Shown piece after piece: positions 25,443 through 34,398 of a stretch of DNA of 36,162 nt. Made by a program: the position numbers and the translations under genes. The DNA is from Eubacteriales bacterium (GTDB lineage: Bacteria; Bacillota; Clostridia; Lachnospirales; Lachnospiraceae). Under the pieces are notes generated by a model. It saw nothing but the letters and a program-made list of their open reading frames with translations. It was not told where the DNA came from and searched no databases. Where the stretch lies: assembly GCA_030539055.1 (NCBI GenBank), contig JAUNSV010000006.1, forward strand, positions 1 through 36,162. Reading direction: 5' to 3'. The stretch's first letter is position 1. Each line of letters opens with the position of its first letter.

Positions 25443-26750
25443 ATGCTTTACGAACTTATTTTACATAAAATAAAAAAAATATTTGTTTTAATTATTAATT
25501 TGTCTTTTATTTTTTTATTTGCTTGCAATAATAATACAACAATAGAAACAAGTAAAGAAAATGTGAACCAAACTCCGCCTCCATTAATTATTATTGATAG
25601 TGAAAAAGAGGAAGAAAAAATTCGAGAGATAGAAAGAGATATGAATAGGGTTGTTCGTGGTACAAATACTATAAATGATCAAAAATTAGTATCGTATCCA
25701 ATAGATAAAGTAACACATATATTTTTTCATATTTTAGTTGAAGAAGCTGAGAGAACATATGACAATAGTACTCAACAAGGAAGAGGATACAATTCTGTTA
25801 TGACAAGTGTGTCTGAATTCAAGGAAATATTAAACCAAATGTATGAAAAAGGTTATATGTTAATATCAATACATGATATGGGTGAAGTAATAAAGGATGA
25901 AAATGGCAAAGAGAAATTTGTTCGAAAAAAGTTAATGATACCAGAAAATAAAATTCCTTTTGTTATGTCTCAAGATGATGTATGCTATTATGAATATATG
26001 AAAGACACAGGTTGTGCTACAAAATTAATAATTGATGAACTAAGTGGTAGAATAAAAAATGAATATATAGATAAAGAGGGAAATACAAAAATAGGTTCTT
26101 ATGATTTAGTACCAATATTAGATGATTTTATTGATTTACACCCTGATTTTAGTTATAATGGAGCAAAAGCTATTTTAGCTTTAACTGGTTACAATGGGAT
26201 TTTTGGATATAGAATTGATGACACATATGATATTAACTCTAGTGAGTATAATGTAAAAAATAATAAAGAAGCAAATAAAAATATAGAAGAAGATAAAGCA
26301 TATGTAAAAAAATTGGCAAAAGCACTTTATGATGATGGATATGAATTTGCTTCACACTCATGGGGTCATAGAAGATACAATGAACTCAGTTTAGAAAAAT
26401 TGAAAATCGACAACGAAAAATGGGAAAAAAATGTAGGAGCATATTTACCAACAAAAACAGACATTTTAATATATCCTTATGGTAGTGATATAGGTTCAAC
26501 AGATTTGTATACATTAGCGAATAATAAGTATGCATATTTGAGAAGCAGAGGGTATATATACTATTGCCATGTAGATAGTAGTGAATATTGGGTTCAAGTA
26601 GGCAATAATTCACTTAGACAAGGTAGAAGGAATATTGATGGATATAGAATGTGGGAAGCTTACTCGGGGGGTAAAAATAGAGTGTCAGATCTCTTTGATG
26701 TAGAAACAGTTTTTGATACCAAAAGACCTACGCCAGTTCCACTTGAATAA
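25443..26750 (+). CDS. Polysaccharide deacetylase family lipoprotein
   Basis: The 435-residue protein has an N-terminal hydrophobic signal and lipobox LFAC (Cys28), so it is predicted to be a lipoprotein. The NodB-like deacetylase domain shows a variant of motif 1, SQDDVCYYEYM (about residues 176-186), in which both Asp are present but the usual following Gly is Val. Motif 2, HSWGH (about 304-308), gives the H-x3-H metal ligands, and a later IYPYG (about 342-346) fits motif 3. It probably removes acyl groups from a wall or capsular glycan. Only an AAGGAG about 20 nt away precedes the ATG, which is far for a Shine-Dalgarno. It is followed by a subtilase and a wall-repeat protein, suggesting a surface-remodelling set. 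Confidence 0.85.
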   Translation: MLYELILHKIKKIFVLIINLSFIFLFACNNNTTIETSKENVNQTPPPLIIIDSEKEEEKIREIERDMNRVVRGTNTINDQKLVSYPIDKVTHIFFHILVEEAERTYDNSTQQGRGYNSVMTSVSEFKEILNQMYEKGYMLISIHDMGEVIKDENGKEKFVRKKLMIPENKIPFVMSQDDVCYYEYMKDTGCATKLIIDELSGRIKNEYIDKEGNTKIGSYDLVPILDDFIDLHPDFSYNGAKAILALTGYNGIFGYRIDDTYDINSSEYNVKNNKEANKNIEEDKAYVKKLAKALYDDGYEFASHSWGHRRYNELSLEKLKIDNEKWEKNVGAYLPTKTDILIYPYGSDIGSTDLYTLANNKYAYLRSRGYIYYCHVDSSEYWVQVGNNSLRQGRRNIDGYRMWEAYSGGKNRVSDLFDVETVFDTKRPTPVPLE

Positions 26751-27834
26751 AATATTATTTAAAATTTTTGATAATAAAAAATTTTTCTTTACAATAATAA
26801 TATTAATTTGTATTTTAATTTTTATATATACAAGTAGTATTTATTATATTGAAGATGAATTTTATATTAATCAATGGGCTTTGAAAAGTGAGAATAGTAT
26901 TGACATAAATTATGAAAAAGCAATTAAATTATATAATTCACTACACAATAAATCAAATGTAATAGTAGCAATATTGGATACTGGAGTGGATATAAATCAT
27001 TTTGAATTATCATCAAATATTTATGAAAATAAAAATGAAATACCAAATGATAATATAGATAATGATTTAAACGGATTCATAGATGATTATAACGGGTGGA
27101 ATTTTGTAGACAATAATAATCAAATATTTGTAGATACAAAAGATGATGAGCATGGCACACACTCAGCAGGTACAATTATAGGGAAATGCAACAATGGTGG
27201 TATAAAAGGAATATGTGATAATGAACACATAAAGCTCTTACCTATTAAAATACTTGGGAAAGATATGCTTGGGAAAACACAAAACCTAATAAGCGCAATA
27301 GATTATGCAATAAAATCAGGTGCAAGTATAATCAATATTTCTCTAGGTACTCCAACATTTAGTTCAAATTTAGAAGAAATAATTAGAAGAAATCAAGATA
27401 TACTTTTTGTAATTGCATCTGGCAATACTAAATCAGGATTAGATATCGATAAAAATAAAATATATCCAGCTTCTTTTGAATTTGAAAATGTAATTACAGT
27501 TGGCAATATGAATAAAGATGGCACAAAATATGAAACTTCTAATTACGGAAAAAATACACTAAATATTTTTGCACCAGGAGTATCAATTATAAGCACTATT
27601 CCAAACAATCAATTTGCTTATCTTACAGGTTCAAGTATGGCTACAGCATTTGTAAGTGGGACTTCTGCTTTAATAAAAAGTGCGAATAAATTATTATCAC
27701 CAAAAGAAATAAAATATTATATAGAAAATTATTCAAAAAAAATCAATTCATTGATAGAATATTCTTCTTCAGGTGGGTGTTTAGACTCATATTCATCATT
27801 AAAAGAAGCAATTAAAGGAGGAACAAATGATTAA
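26743..27834 (+). CDS. Membrane-anchored S8 family (subtilisin-like) serine protease
   Basis: The product is a subtilase of about 363 residues with a hydrophobic anchor near residues 15-36 and no recognisable propeptide domain. The catalytic triad is complete: Asp in AILDTGVD (about residue 78), His in DDEHGTHSAG (about 137) and Ser in TGSSMATA (about 296). The oxyanion Asn lies in ASGN. A calcium-loop-like DNDLNGFIDDYNGWNF stretch follows the Asp. The start is unsettled because no ATG lies upstream of the catalytic domain: TTG at 26743, overlapping the deacetylase stop by 8 nt, is preferred over TTG at 26713, and neither has a visible Shine-Dalgarno. The next gene overlaps its end by 8 nt. 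Confidence 0.85.
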   Translation: MNKILFKIFDNKKFFFTIIILICILIFIYTSSIYYIEDEFYINQWALKSENSIDINYEKAIKLYNSLHNKSNVIVAILDTGVDINHFELSSNIYENKNEIPNDNIDNDLNGFIDDYNGWNFVDNNNQIFVDTKDDEHGTHSAGTIIGKCNNGGIKGICDNEHIKLLPIKILGKDMLGKTQNLISAIDYAIKSGASIINISLGTPTFSSNLEEIIRRNQDILFVIASGNTKSGLDIDKNKIYPASFEFENVITVGNMNKDGTKYETSNYGKNTLNIFAPGVSIISTIPNNQFAYLTGSSMATAFVSGTSALIKSANKLLSPKEIKYYIENYSKKINSLIEYSSSGGCLDSYSSLKEAIKGGTND

Positions 27835-28777
27835 AATTTTAAAAAAAATTAATAAGTTATTATTGCTAGTTTGTGCTTTTGTAATAATGAATAGTTTACA
27901 ATCATTTGCAGCAGATATTATAGATGTAAATATTCCATTGCCATACAATGTTAATTTAGCTGTAGATGGCACAATTACTTGGGATATAGATCATTATCAA
28001 AGCGGAATTATTGGTCAATATTATGATTATAAAAGTTTCCAATTAAGGTTGATTAAGGCTACTGTGGTACTTGAGGGTACTAATGTTACTTATGTAGATA
28101 AAGAAACAGGCTCAGCTAGAACTGTAGCAGGAAGTGAAAGAGAGTATCAAATGAATATTGGCTCTTCTGGATATTATAAAGTAAAAGTTAGAGCAGTTGA
28201 TCTAACAGGTGCATATAGCGAATGGACTACATCTCCTTATTATACAACTGTTACTGCAGAAGATACTAATCAAGGTAGCACTACTTCTTCTGGTAATACA
28301 AGTGGTGGTCCTGGTGTAAGTAATAATACTAATACAACAAATAATACATCAAATGTTATTGGTCCACACACAAATACAAGTAATACACAAAAAAGTGGAT
28401 GGAATACAGATGCCAATGGAAAATATTATATGCAATCAGATGGTACATATCCAAAAAACTCTTGGGCATATATAGATGGAAAATATTATAGGTTTAATTC
28501 AAGTGGATATATGAAAACAGGTTGGTTTAAAGATCCTACAAATAATTCTTGGTATTATTTGGATGGAAATGGCATTATGGTAACAGGACCATATTATATT
28601 GATGGATATTTTTATTATTTTAATGATTTAAATGGAGTTGGATATGGAGTAATGGCAGAGAATAAAGAAGTAGTAATAAATGGTCAATATTATGCTTATG
28701 ATTCAAATGGAAGATTAATTTTTAATCAAATGTTCAACAATCATTTTTATGGACCTGCAGGAAGTAGAATATATTAA
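27827..28777 (+). CDS. Secreted wall-repeat protein with a fibronectin-like N-terminal domain
   Basis: The 316-residue protein has a signal peptide ending near residue 28 (QSFAAD). An N-terminal domain (about 30-145) of fibronectin type III character follows (REYQMN then YYKVKVRAVDLTGAYSEW). A Ser/Thr/Asn/Gly-rich linker (about 146-185) leads to four or five cell-wall-binding repeats such as GKYYMQSDGTYPKNSW, SWYYLDGNGIMVTG and YYAYDSNGRLIFNQ. No enzyme domain is seen. The strong AAGGAGG upstream of the ATG contrasts with the weak signals of the two preceding genes. It overlaps the subtilase by 8 nt and resembles in architecture the first wall-repeat protein at 15832-17040. It abuts queA with no gap. 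Confidence 0.88.
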   Translation: MIKILKKINKLLLLVCAFVIMNSLQSFAADIIDVNIPLPYNVNLAVDGTITWDIDHYQSGIIGQYYDYKSFQLRLIKATVVLEGTNVTYVDKETGSARTVAGSEREYQMNIGSSGYYKVKVRAVDLTGAYSEWTTSPYYTTVTAEDTNQGSTTSSGNTSGGPGVSNNTNTTNNTSNVIGPHTNTSNTQKSGWNTDANGKYYMQSDGTYPKNSWAYIDGKYYRFNSSGYMKTGWFKDPTNNSWYYLDGNGIMVTGPYYIDGYFYYFNDLNGVGYGVMAENKEVVINGQYYAYDSNGRLIFNQMFNNHFYGPAGSRIY

Positions 28778-29809
28778 ATGAATACAAGTGATTTTTATTA
28801 TGATTTGCCAAAAGAATTAATAGCTCAAGATCCATTACTAGACAGATCTTCTTCAAGATTATTAATTATGAATAAGAACGATGGAAACATAAAACATGAT
28901 AATTTTTATAACATAATCAATTATTTTAAAAGTGGAGATGTCTTAGTATTAAACGAAACAAAAGTAATTCCAGCTAGATTGATTGGTACTTTAGATGAAA
29001 AAATAGTAGAAATATTTATTTTAAAAAGAATTAATGAAATAGATTTTGAGTGTTTAGTAAAACCAGGAAAAAAATTAAGAAAAGGTGCTATAGTAAATTT
29101 TTCAAACAATAAATTAAGTGCTGAAATCATTGATGTATTGAACGATGGAAGTAGAATAGTAAGATTTAAATTTGATGGAATATGGGAAGAAGTATTAAAT
29201 GAACTTGGTGAAATGCCACTTCCACCATATATTAAACATAAATTAAAAGATAAAAATAGATATCAAACTGTATATGCAAAAAATGAAGGCTCTGTAGCTG
29301 CACCAACAGCAGGCTTACATTTTACAAATGAATTAATTGATTCTCTAATAAAAAAGAAAGTAGAAATTGCAAAAATTACTTTACATGTGGGGCTTGGTAC
29401 TTTTAGACCAGTTAAATGTAAAAACATAGAGGATCATATAATGCATAAAGAAACATTTTATGTATCAAATGAAGTAGCTAATATTATAAATAAAGCTAAA
29501 GAAGAAAAAAGAAGAGTAATTGCTTGTGGCACAACTAGTGTTAGGACTTTAGAGAGTATTTCTTATACAGATAAAGATGGAGTAGAAAAAATAAAAGCTA
29601 TATCAGGAGATACAAATATTTTTATTTATCCAGGTTTTAAATTTAAAATAGTAGATGGTCTTATTACAAATTTTCACTTGCCAGAATCAACATTATTAAT
29701 GCTAGTTAGTGCTTTATGTGGAAGAGAGAATATTTTAAAAGCGTACAATGAAGCTGTAAAAGAAAAATATAGATTTTTTTCTTTTGGCGATGCTTGTTTT
29801 TTCATATGA
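28778..29809 (+). CDS. queA: S-adenosylmethionine:tRNA ribosyltransferase-isomerase
   Basis: QueA transfers the ribosyl part of SAM to preQ1 in tRNA, making epoxyqueuosine. The 343 residues match the family, with the conserved start [16 protein letters not shown] (about residues 4-19), [12 protein letters not shown] (about 56-67), [14 protein letters not shown] (about 169-182) and the end [17 protein letters not shown]. It begins immediately after the stop of the wall-repeat gene, with AGGA about 15 nt upstream. No preQ1 riboswitch or other leader is seen. It overlaps the following pseudouridine synthase by 4 nt. Confidence 0.96.
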   Translation: MNTSDFYYDLPKELIAQDPLLDRSSSRLLIMNKNDGNIKHDNFYNIINYFKSGDVLVLNETKVIPARLIGTLDEKIVEIFILKRINEIDFECLVKPGKKLRKGAIVNFSNNKLSAEIIDVLNDGSRIVRFKFDGIWEEVLNELGEMPLPPYIKHKLKDKNRYQTVYAKNEGSVAAPTAGLHFTNELIDSLIKKKVEIAKITLHVGLGTFRPVKCKNIEDHIMHKETFYVSNEVANIINKAKEEKRRVIACGTTSVRTLESISYTDKDGVEKIKAISGDTNIFIYPGFKFKIVDGLITNFHLPESTLLMLVSALCGRENILKAYNEAVKEKYRFFSFGDACFFI

Positions 29810-30510
29810 TTAGATTAAATAAATATCTTTCTCACTTAGGAGTAGTATCAAGGAGAGAAGCAGACAAATTAATAGAACAGGGCAAAGTATATATAAATAA
29901 TGAAAAAGCATATATTGGTATGGAAGTAGATGAAAATGATTATAAATTAGATATAAAAGTATTAGGTAAAATAATAAATACAAAATACGAACCATTACTT
30001 ATAGCATACAATAAAAGGACAGGAGTCATATGCACAGAATCTAATAAAGAAAAAGGCGTAAGAATAGTAGATGAAATAAAAAAGTTTAATTTTAATAAAA
30101 GACTATTTACTATTGGTAGGCTAGATAAAGATACATCGGGATTAATACTACTCACAAACGATGGCGATTATGCAAAAGAGATGAGCGATAAATCCAAAAA
30201 ACATGAGAAAGAATATATAGTAAAAGTAGATAAAGAGTATGACAATATTTTTTTGTCTAAAATGAGTAAGGGAGTATTCTTAAAAGATTTAAATAAATAT
30301 ACCCAAAAAGCAAAATTAAAAAGAATATCAAATGACACTTTTTCAATTATAATTGTTGAGGGGCTTAATAGACAAATTAGAAGAATGTGTAAGGAACTTG
30401 GATATAAAGTTTTAGAATTAAAAAGAATAAGAATAGATGATATTTTATTAAATGATTTAAAAGAAAATGAGTATAGAAAAATTGAAAAATTTAATACAAG
30501 TTTTAAATAA
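29806..30510 (+). CDS. rluF: 23S rRNA pseudouridine synthase, RluF-like
   Basis: The 234-residue protein has an N-terminal S4 RNA-binding domain ([24 protein letters not shown]) and a catalytic domain with [18 protein letters not shown], holding the catalytic Asp, at about residues 102-119. [10 protein letters not shown] and [15 protein letters not shown] resemble E. coli RluF more than RluB, so the U2604-type enzyme is favoured; RluB/RluE activity cannot be excluded. I chose the ATG at 29806, giving an ATGA overlap with queA, over a TTG 12 nt upstream. It overlaps ligA by 44 nt. Confidence 0.87.
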   Translation: MIRLNKYLSHLGVVSRREADKLIEQGKVYINNEKAYIGMEVDENDYKLDIKVLGKIINTKYEPLLIAYNKRTGVICTESNKEKGVRIVDEIKKFNFNKRLFTIGRLDKDTSGLILLTNDGDYAKEMSDKSKKHEKEYIVKVDKEYDNIFLSKMSKGVFLKDLNKYTQKAKLKRISNDTFSIIIVEGLNRQIRRMCKELGYKVLELKRIRIDDILLNDLKENEYRKIEKFNTSFK

Positions 30511-32446
30511 AGCATCAGAAGATTATTATAATGGAAATGCTTCTATGTCTGATTTAGAATTTGATAAATTATATGATGAATTAAAAAATTTAGAAAAAAA
30601 ATATAATATAATTTTACCAAATTCACCCACGCAAAAAGTAGGATTTGAAATACCCCAAAAATTAAAAAAAGAAAAGCATGAAAAGTCAATGCTATCTCTT
30701 GATAAAACAAAAGATAGAAATGTACTTAAAGATTTTTTGAATGATAAAAAAGGTATTTTATCATACAAGATGGATGGCTTAACCATAGTACTTACATATG
30801 AAAATGGAAATCTAGTTAAAGCAGTAACAAGAGGCAATGGGGAAGTAGGAGAAATAATTACAGAAAATGCAAAATATTTTGAAAATTTACCCTTGCATAT
30901 TGAATACAAAAAACATCTGGTACTAAGGGGAGAAGCAATAATTAGCTATTCAGACTTTAAAAAAATAAATGATTCTATACCACTTGATGAAGAAAAATAT
31001 AAAAACCCCAGAAATTTATGTTCAGGTGCTCTTAGGCAACTAGATCCTAAAATGACTAAAGAAAGACATGTAAAATTTTTTGCTTTCAATTTAGTAGAGT
31101 ATGAAAAAAAATCAAATGAAGAGTTAAATAAAAAAAAGCACTTATTTGATTTAGAGCATCATTTCAAAGACAGATTAGATTTTCTTCAATATTTAGGTTT
31201 TACAATAGTATTATATAAGGAAGTAAATAGTGATAATATACTTGATACAATAGAATGGTTCTCAAAAGATGTAATATTGGAAGATTATCCATCCGATGGT
31301 TTAGTACTGATTTTTGATGATATACTTTATGGTGAATCACTCGGTCATACATCCAAATTTCCTAAAAACGCTCTTGCATTCAAGTGGAAAGATGAAGTAG
31401 AAAAAACTATATTAAGAGATATAGAATGGTCGCCATCTAGAACAGGGCTTATTAATCCAGTAGCTATATTTGATCCAGTTCAATTGGAGGGTACTATAGT
31501 AAAAAGAGCATCTTTGCATAATATTTCTATAATGAAAGAATTGCAAATTGGTATTGGAGATGAAATAGAAGTATATAAAGCAAATATGATTATTCCGCAA
31601 GTAGCAAATAATATTACAAAATCTGGAAAATTCAATATTCCAAATGAATGCCCTATATGCAATACTAAAACAAAAATTTTATCATCAAATGGCGTAGAAA
31701 CTTTGCACTGCATTAATAATAAATGCCCCATAAAACACTTAAAAAAATTTGAATTATTTGTATCAAGAAATGCTATTAATATAGAGGGCTTAAATATTGC
31801 AACATTAGATACTTTTATAGAGCATGGATTTATAAAAGAGTATGCAGATATTTTTCACTTAAATAATTATAAAGAAAAAATTATTGAATTAGATGGTTTT
31901 GGAGAAAAATCATATGAAAATATAATAAAAGCAATAGAGGATAAAAGAGAAGTCGAATTATCTAATTTAATAAATTCTTTAGGAATTATGGGTATAGGTA
32001 TTGCAAATAGCAAAATATTAGCAAAATATTATGATTATGATATAAATAAATTACTAATGGCTACTAAAGAAGAATTAAATAATATAGATGAAATAGGACC
32101 TATTTTATCAGATTCATTATATGATTATTTTCATAATGAAGACAATATAAAAATATTGAATAACTTATTAAAAGAAATCAAAATCATAAAGCATGATAAT
32201 ATAGATTTTTTAAAATTAAAAAATAAAACATTTGTTATCACAGGCTCTTTAACATATTATAAAAATAGAGATACTTTAATAGAATTAATAGAAAAGGAAG
32301 GTGGAAAAGTAACCTCATCTGTTACTAAAAATACAAATTATTTAATAAATAATGATTACAATTCCAATTCCACAAAAAATAAAAAAGCAAGAGAACTAGG
32401 TATTAAAATTATAAAAGAAGAAGATTTTAAGGAGATGATTAAATGA
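30467..32446 (+). CDS. ligA: NAD+-dependent DNA ligase
   Basis: This ligase seals nicks in replication and repair using NAD+. The adenylation motif KMDG lies at residues 101-104, with its lysine as the AMP acceptor. Family blocks SDLEFDKLYDEL (domain Ia) and PRNLCSGALRQLD follow. An OB region, a four-Cys zinc finger (CPIC about 394, then CINNKCP), helix-hairpin-helix repeats and a BRCT domain (about 584-659) complete the protein. At 659 residues it is full length. The ATG overlaps rluF by 44 nt without an obvious Shine-Dalgarno, so expression may depend on coupling. It ends in a 4-nt overlap with lgt. Confidence 0.96.
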   Translation: MSIEKLKNLIQVLNKASEDYYNGNASMSDLEFDKLYDELKNLEKKYNIILPNSPTQKVGFEIPQKLKKEKHEKSMLSLDKTKDRNVLKDFLNDKKGILSYKMDGLTIVLTYENGNLVKAVTRGNGEVGEIITENAKYFENLPLHIEYKKHLVLRGEAIISYSDFKKINDSIPLDEEKYKNPRNLCSGALRQLDPKMTKERHVKFFAFNLVEYEKKSNEELNKKKHLFDLEHHFKDRLDFLQYLGFTIVLYKEVNSDNILDTIEWFSKDVILEDYPSDGLVLIFDDILYGESLGHTSKFPKNALAFKWKDEVEKTILRDIEWSPSRTGLINPVAIFDPVQLEGTIVKRASLHNISIMKELQIGIGDEIEVYKANMIIPQVANNITKSGKFNIPNECPICNTKTKILSSNGVETLHCINNKCPIKHLKKFELFVSRNAINIEGLNIATLDTFIEHGFIKEYADIFHLNNYKEKIIELDGFGEKSYENIIKAIEDKREVELSNLINSLGIMGIGIANSKILAKYYDYDINKLLMATKEELNNIDEIGPILSDSLYDYFHNEDNIKILNNLLKEIKIIKHDNIDFLKLKNKTFVITGSLTYYKNRDTLIELIEKEGGKVTSSVTKNTNYLINNDYNSNSTKNKKARELGIKIIKEEDFKEMIK

Positions 32447-33306
32447 AATATGATATAGCTTTTCCACATTTAAATATTTATATTGAAGATATAATTAATT
32501 CTTTCGATATAGGTAATTTTACTATCGCATTTTATGGCATTATAATGTCTATAGCAATGATTTTGGGTTTTTTAATAGTACTTCATTTTGCTTCCAAATC
32601 GAAACAAAACACAGATTATTATTATGATTTATTTATTTTTGTAATAATATTTTCTATTATTGGTGCAAGAGCGTATTATGTAATATTTAATTGGGCTTAT
32701 TATTCTACATACCCAAGTCAAATTATTAATCTTAGAGCAGGTGGACTCGCTATTTATGGTGGAATTATTTTTGGAGTTCTTACAACATTTGTGTTTTGCA
32801 AAATAAGAAAAATCTCTTTTATTAAAACTGTAGATACAGCAATTATTGGTGTAGCTTTGGGTCAAGCAATAGGAAGATGGGGTAATTTTTTTAATATGGA
32901 AGCTTTTGGTACATATACAAATAATCCACTAGCTATGCAAATTAGAAAAGATTTAGTAAACAAATATGCTATAACTATAGAGATGCTTTATAACCAAATA
33001 AAAAATGGTGAATATGTTTATGTGCAAATGCACCCAACATTTTTGTATGAATCTATAGCTTGCTTAATTATTTTTGTAATTTTGATGATAGTTTTTAACC
33101 ATAAAAAACATAATGGAGTAGTTTTTGCTACATATATGGTTTTATATGGTATTGCAAGATTTTTTATTGAGGGCTTAAGAACTGATTCATTGTATATTGG
33201 AAGAACAGATAATAGAGTTTCACAAATTTTTTCTATTGTTATTTTTGCTATTGGAATCATCATTCTTGTTTATAATTTATTAATTAAAAGAAAGGAAAAA
33301 ATATGA
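32443..33306 (+). CDS. lgt: Prolipoprotein diacylglyceryl transferase
   Basis: This integral membrane enzyme transfers diacylglyceryl from phosphatidylglycerol to the lipobox cysteine of prolipoproteins. It has about seven membrane segments and the signature GQAIGRWGNFFNMEAFG (about residues 139-155), which contains the essential Arg and Asn. The LRAGGLAIYGGI segment (about 97-108) also matches. It has 287 residues. It overlaps ligA and ychF by 4 nt each. The predicted lipoproteins at 13473-14465 and 25443-26750 would be substrates. Confidence 0.96.
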   Translation: MKYDIAFPHLNIYIEDIINSFDIGNFTIAFYGIIMSIAMILGFLIVLHFASKSKQNTDYYYDLFIFVIIFSIIGARAYYVIFNWAYYSTYPSQIINLRAGGLAIYGGIIFGVLTTFVFCKIRKISFIKTVDTAIIGVALGQAIGRWGNFFNMEAFGTYTNNPLAMQIRKDLVNKYAITIEMLYNQIKNGEYVYVQMHPTFLYESIACLIIFVILMIVFNHKKHNGVVFATYMVLYGIARFFIEGLRTDSLYIGRTDNRVSQIFSIVIFAIGIIILVYNLLIKRKEKI

Positions 33307-34397
33307 AATTAGGAATAGTAGGTTTACCAAATGTAGGCAAATCAACTTTATTTAATTCGCTAACAAAAAAAGGAGCAGAATGTGCTAATTATCCATTTTG
33401 CACAATAGAGCCAAATGTCGGAATTGTTCCTGTGCCAGATAAACGATTAGATGAATTAGCAAAATTATATAATTCAAAAAAAATCACTTATGCTATTATA
33501 GAATTTGTAGATATTGCAGGACTAGTAAAAGGTGCATCAAAAGGTGAGGGTTTAGGAAATCAATTTTTAGCAAACATTAGAGAAACAGATGCAATATTGC
33601 ATGTTGTAAGATGCTTTGATGATAATAATATAATACATGTGGATGGTAGTATAGATCCAATAAGAGATATTGAAGTAATAAATTATGAATTAATATTTTC
33701 AGACTTAGATGTAATCAATAAAAGATTATCAAAGCAAAAAAGAGCTATGATGAATGACAAATTAGCAAAAAAAGAAGTAGACTTGTTAGAAAAATATAAA
33801 GCTCACTTAGAAGCTGGTAATCTTGCTTTAACAATGGAATTAAGTGATGAAGATGATAAAAAAATTATTAGTGAATTAAATTTACTAACAAATAAAAAAA
33901 CAATTTTTGCAATGAATGTATCGGAAGATGATATATCAAATGATTCAAACAATAAATATGTAGAGAAAGTAAAACAATATGCTAAGGATCATAATGCAGA
34001 AGCATTTTCACTTTGTGCTAAAATTGAAGAAGAGATTGCTTCTTTAGATGATAATGAAAAAAATGAATACCTAGATGCTCTAGGTTTAAAAGAATCTGGT
34101 TTAGATAAATTAATTAAAGCTTCATACAAACTTTTGAATCTAATGTCTTTTTTAACAGCAGGAGAAACAGAAACAAGAGCTTGGACAATAAAAATAGGTT
34201 CAAAAGCACCACAAGCTGCAGGGAAAATCCATTCCGATTTTGAAAAAGGGTTTATAAAAGCAGAAGTAATTAACTATCAAGATTTATTAACACAAGGATC
34301 TCTTTCAAAAGCAAAAGAAAAAGGGCTAGTACGAATCGAGGGAAAGGATTACATAGTAAAAGACGGAGATGTAATATTATTCCGTTTCAATAATTAA
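33303..34397 (+). CDS. ychF: Ribosome-binding P-loop ATPase YchF (OLA1 type)
   Basis: The 364-residue Obg-superfamily NTPase has G1 GLPNVGKS (residues 6-13), G3 DIAGLVKGASKGEGLGNQF (about 65-83), and the C-terminal TGS-like domain with TRAWTIKIGSKAPQAAGKIH and FEKGFIKAEVI. YchF prefers ATP over GTP and associates with ribosomes and stress response. It overlaps lgt by 4 nt, and the next gene begins 1 nt after its stop. Confidence 0.95.
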   Translation: MKLGIVGLPNVGKSTLFNSLTKKGAECANYPFCTIEPNVGIVPVPDKRLDELAKLYNSKKITYAIIEFVDIAGLVKGASKGEGLGNQFLANIRETDAILHVVRCFDDNNIIHVDGSIDPIRDIEVINYELIFSDLDVINKRLSKQKRAMMNDKLAKKEVDLLEKYKAHLEAGNLALTMELSDEDDKKIISELNLLTNKKTIFAMNVSEDDISNDSNNKYVEKVKQYAKDHNAEAFSLCAKIEEEIASLDDNEKNEYLDALGLKESGLDKLIKASYKLLNLMSFLTAGETETRAWTIKIGSKAPQAAGKIHSDFEKGFIKAEVINYQDLLTQGSLSKAKEKGLVRIEGKDYIVKDGDVILFRFNN

Positions 34398-34398
34398 T

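Noticed and set aside
28760-28780. preQ1 riboswitch before queA
   Set aside because: queA begins directly after the preceding stop codon, so there is no leader to hold one.
30526-30909. Open reading frame of 127 codons on the minus strand inside ligA
   Set aside because: It is antisense to the LigA adenylation domain and resembles no family.
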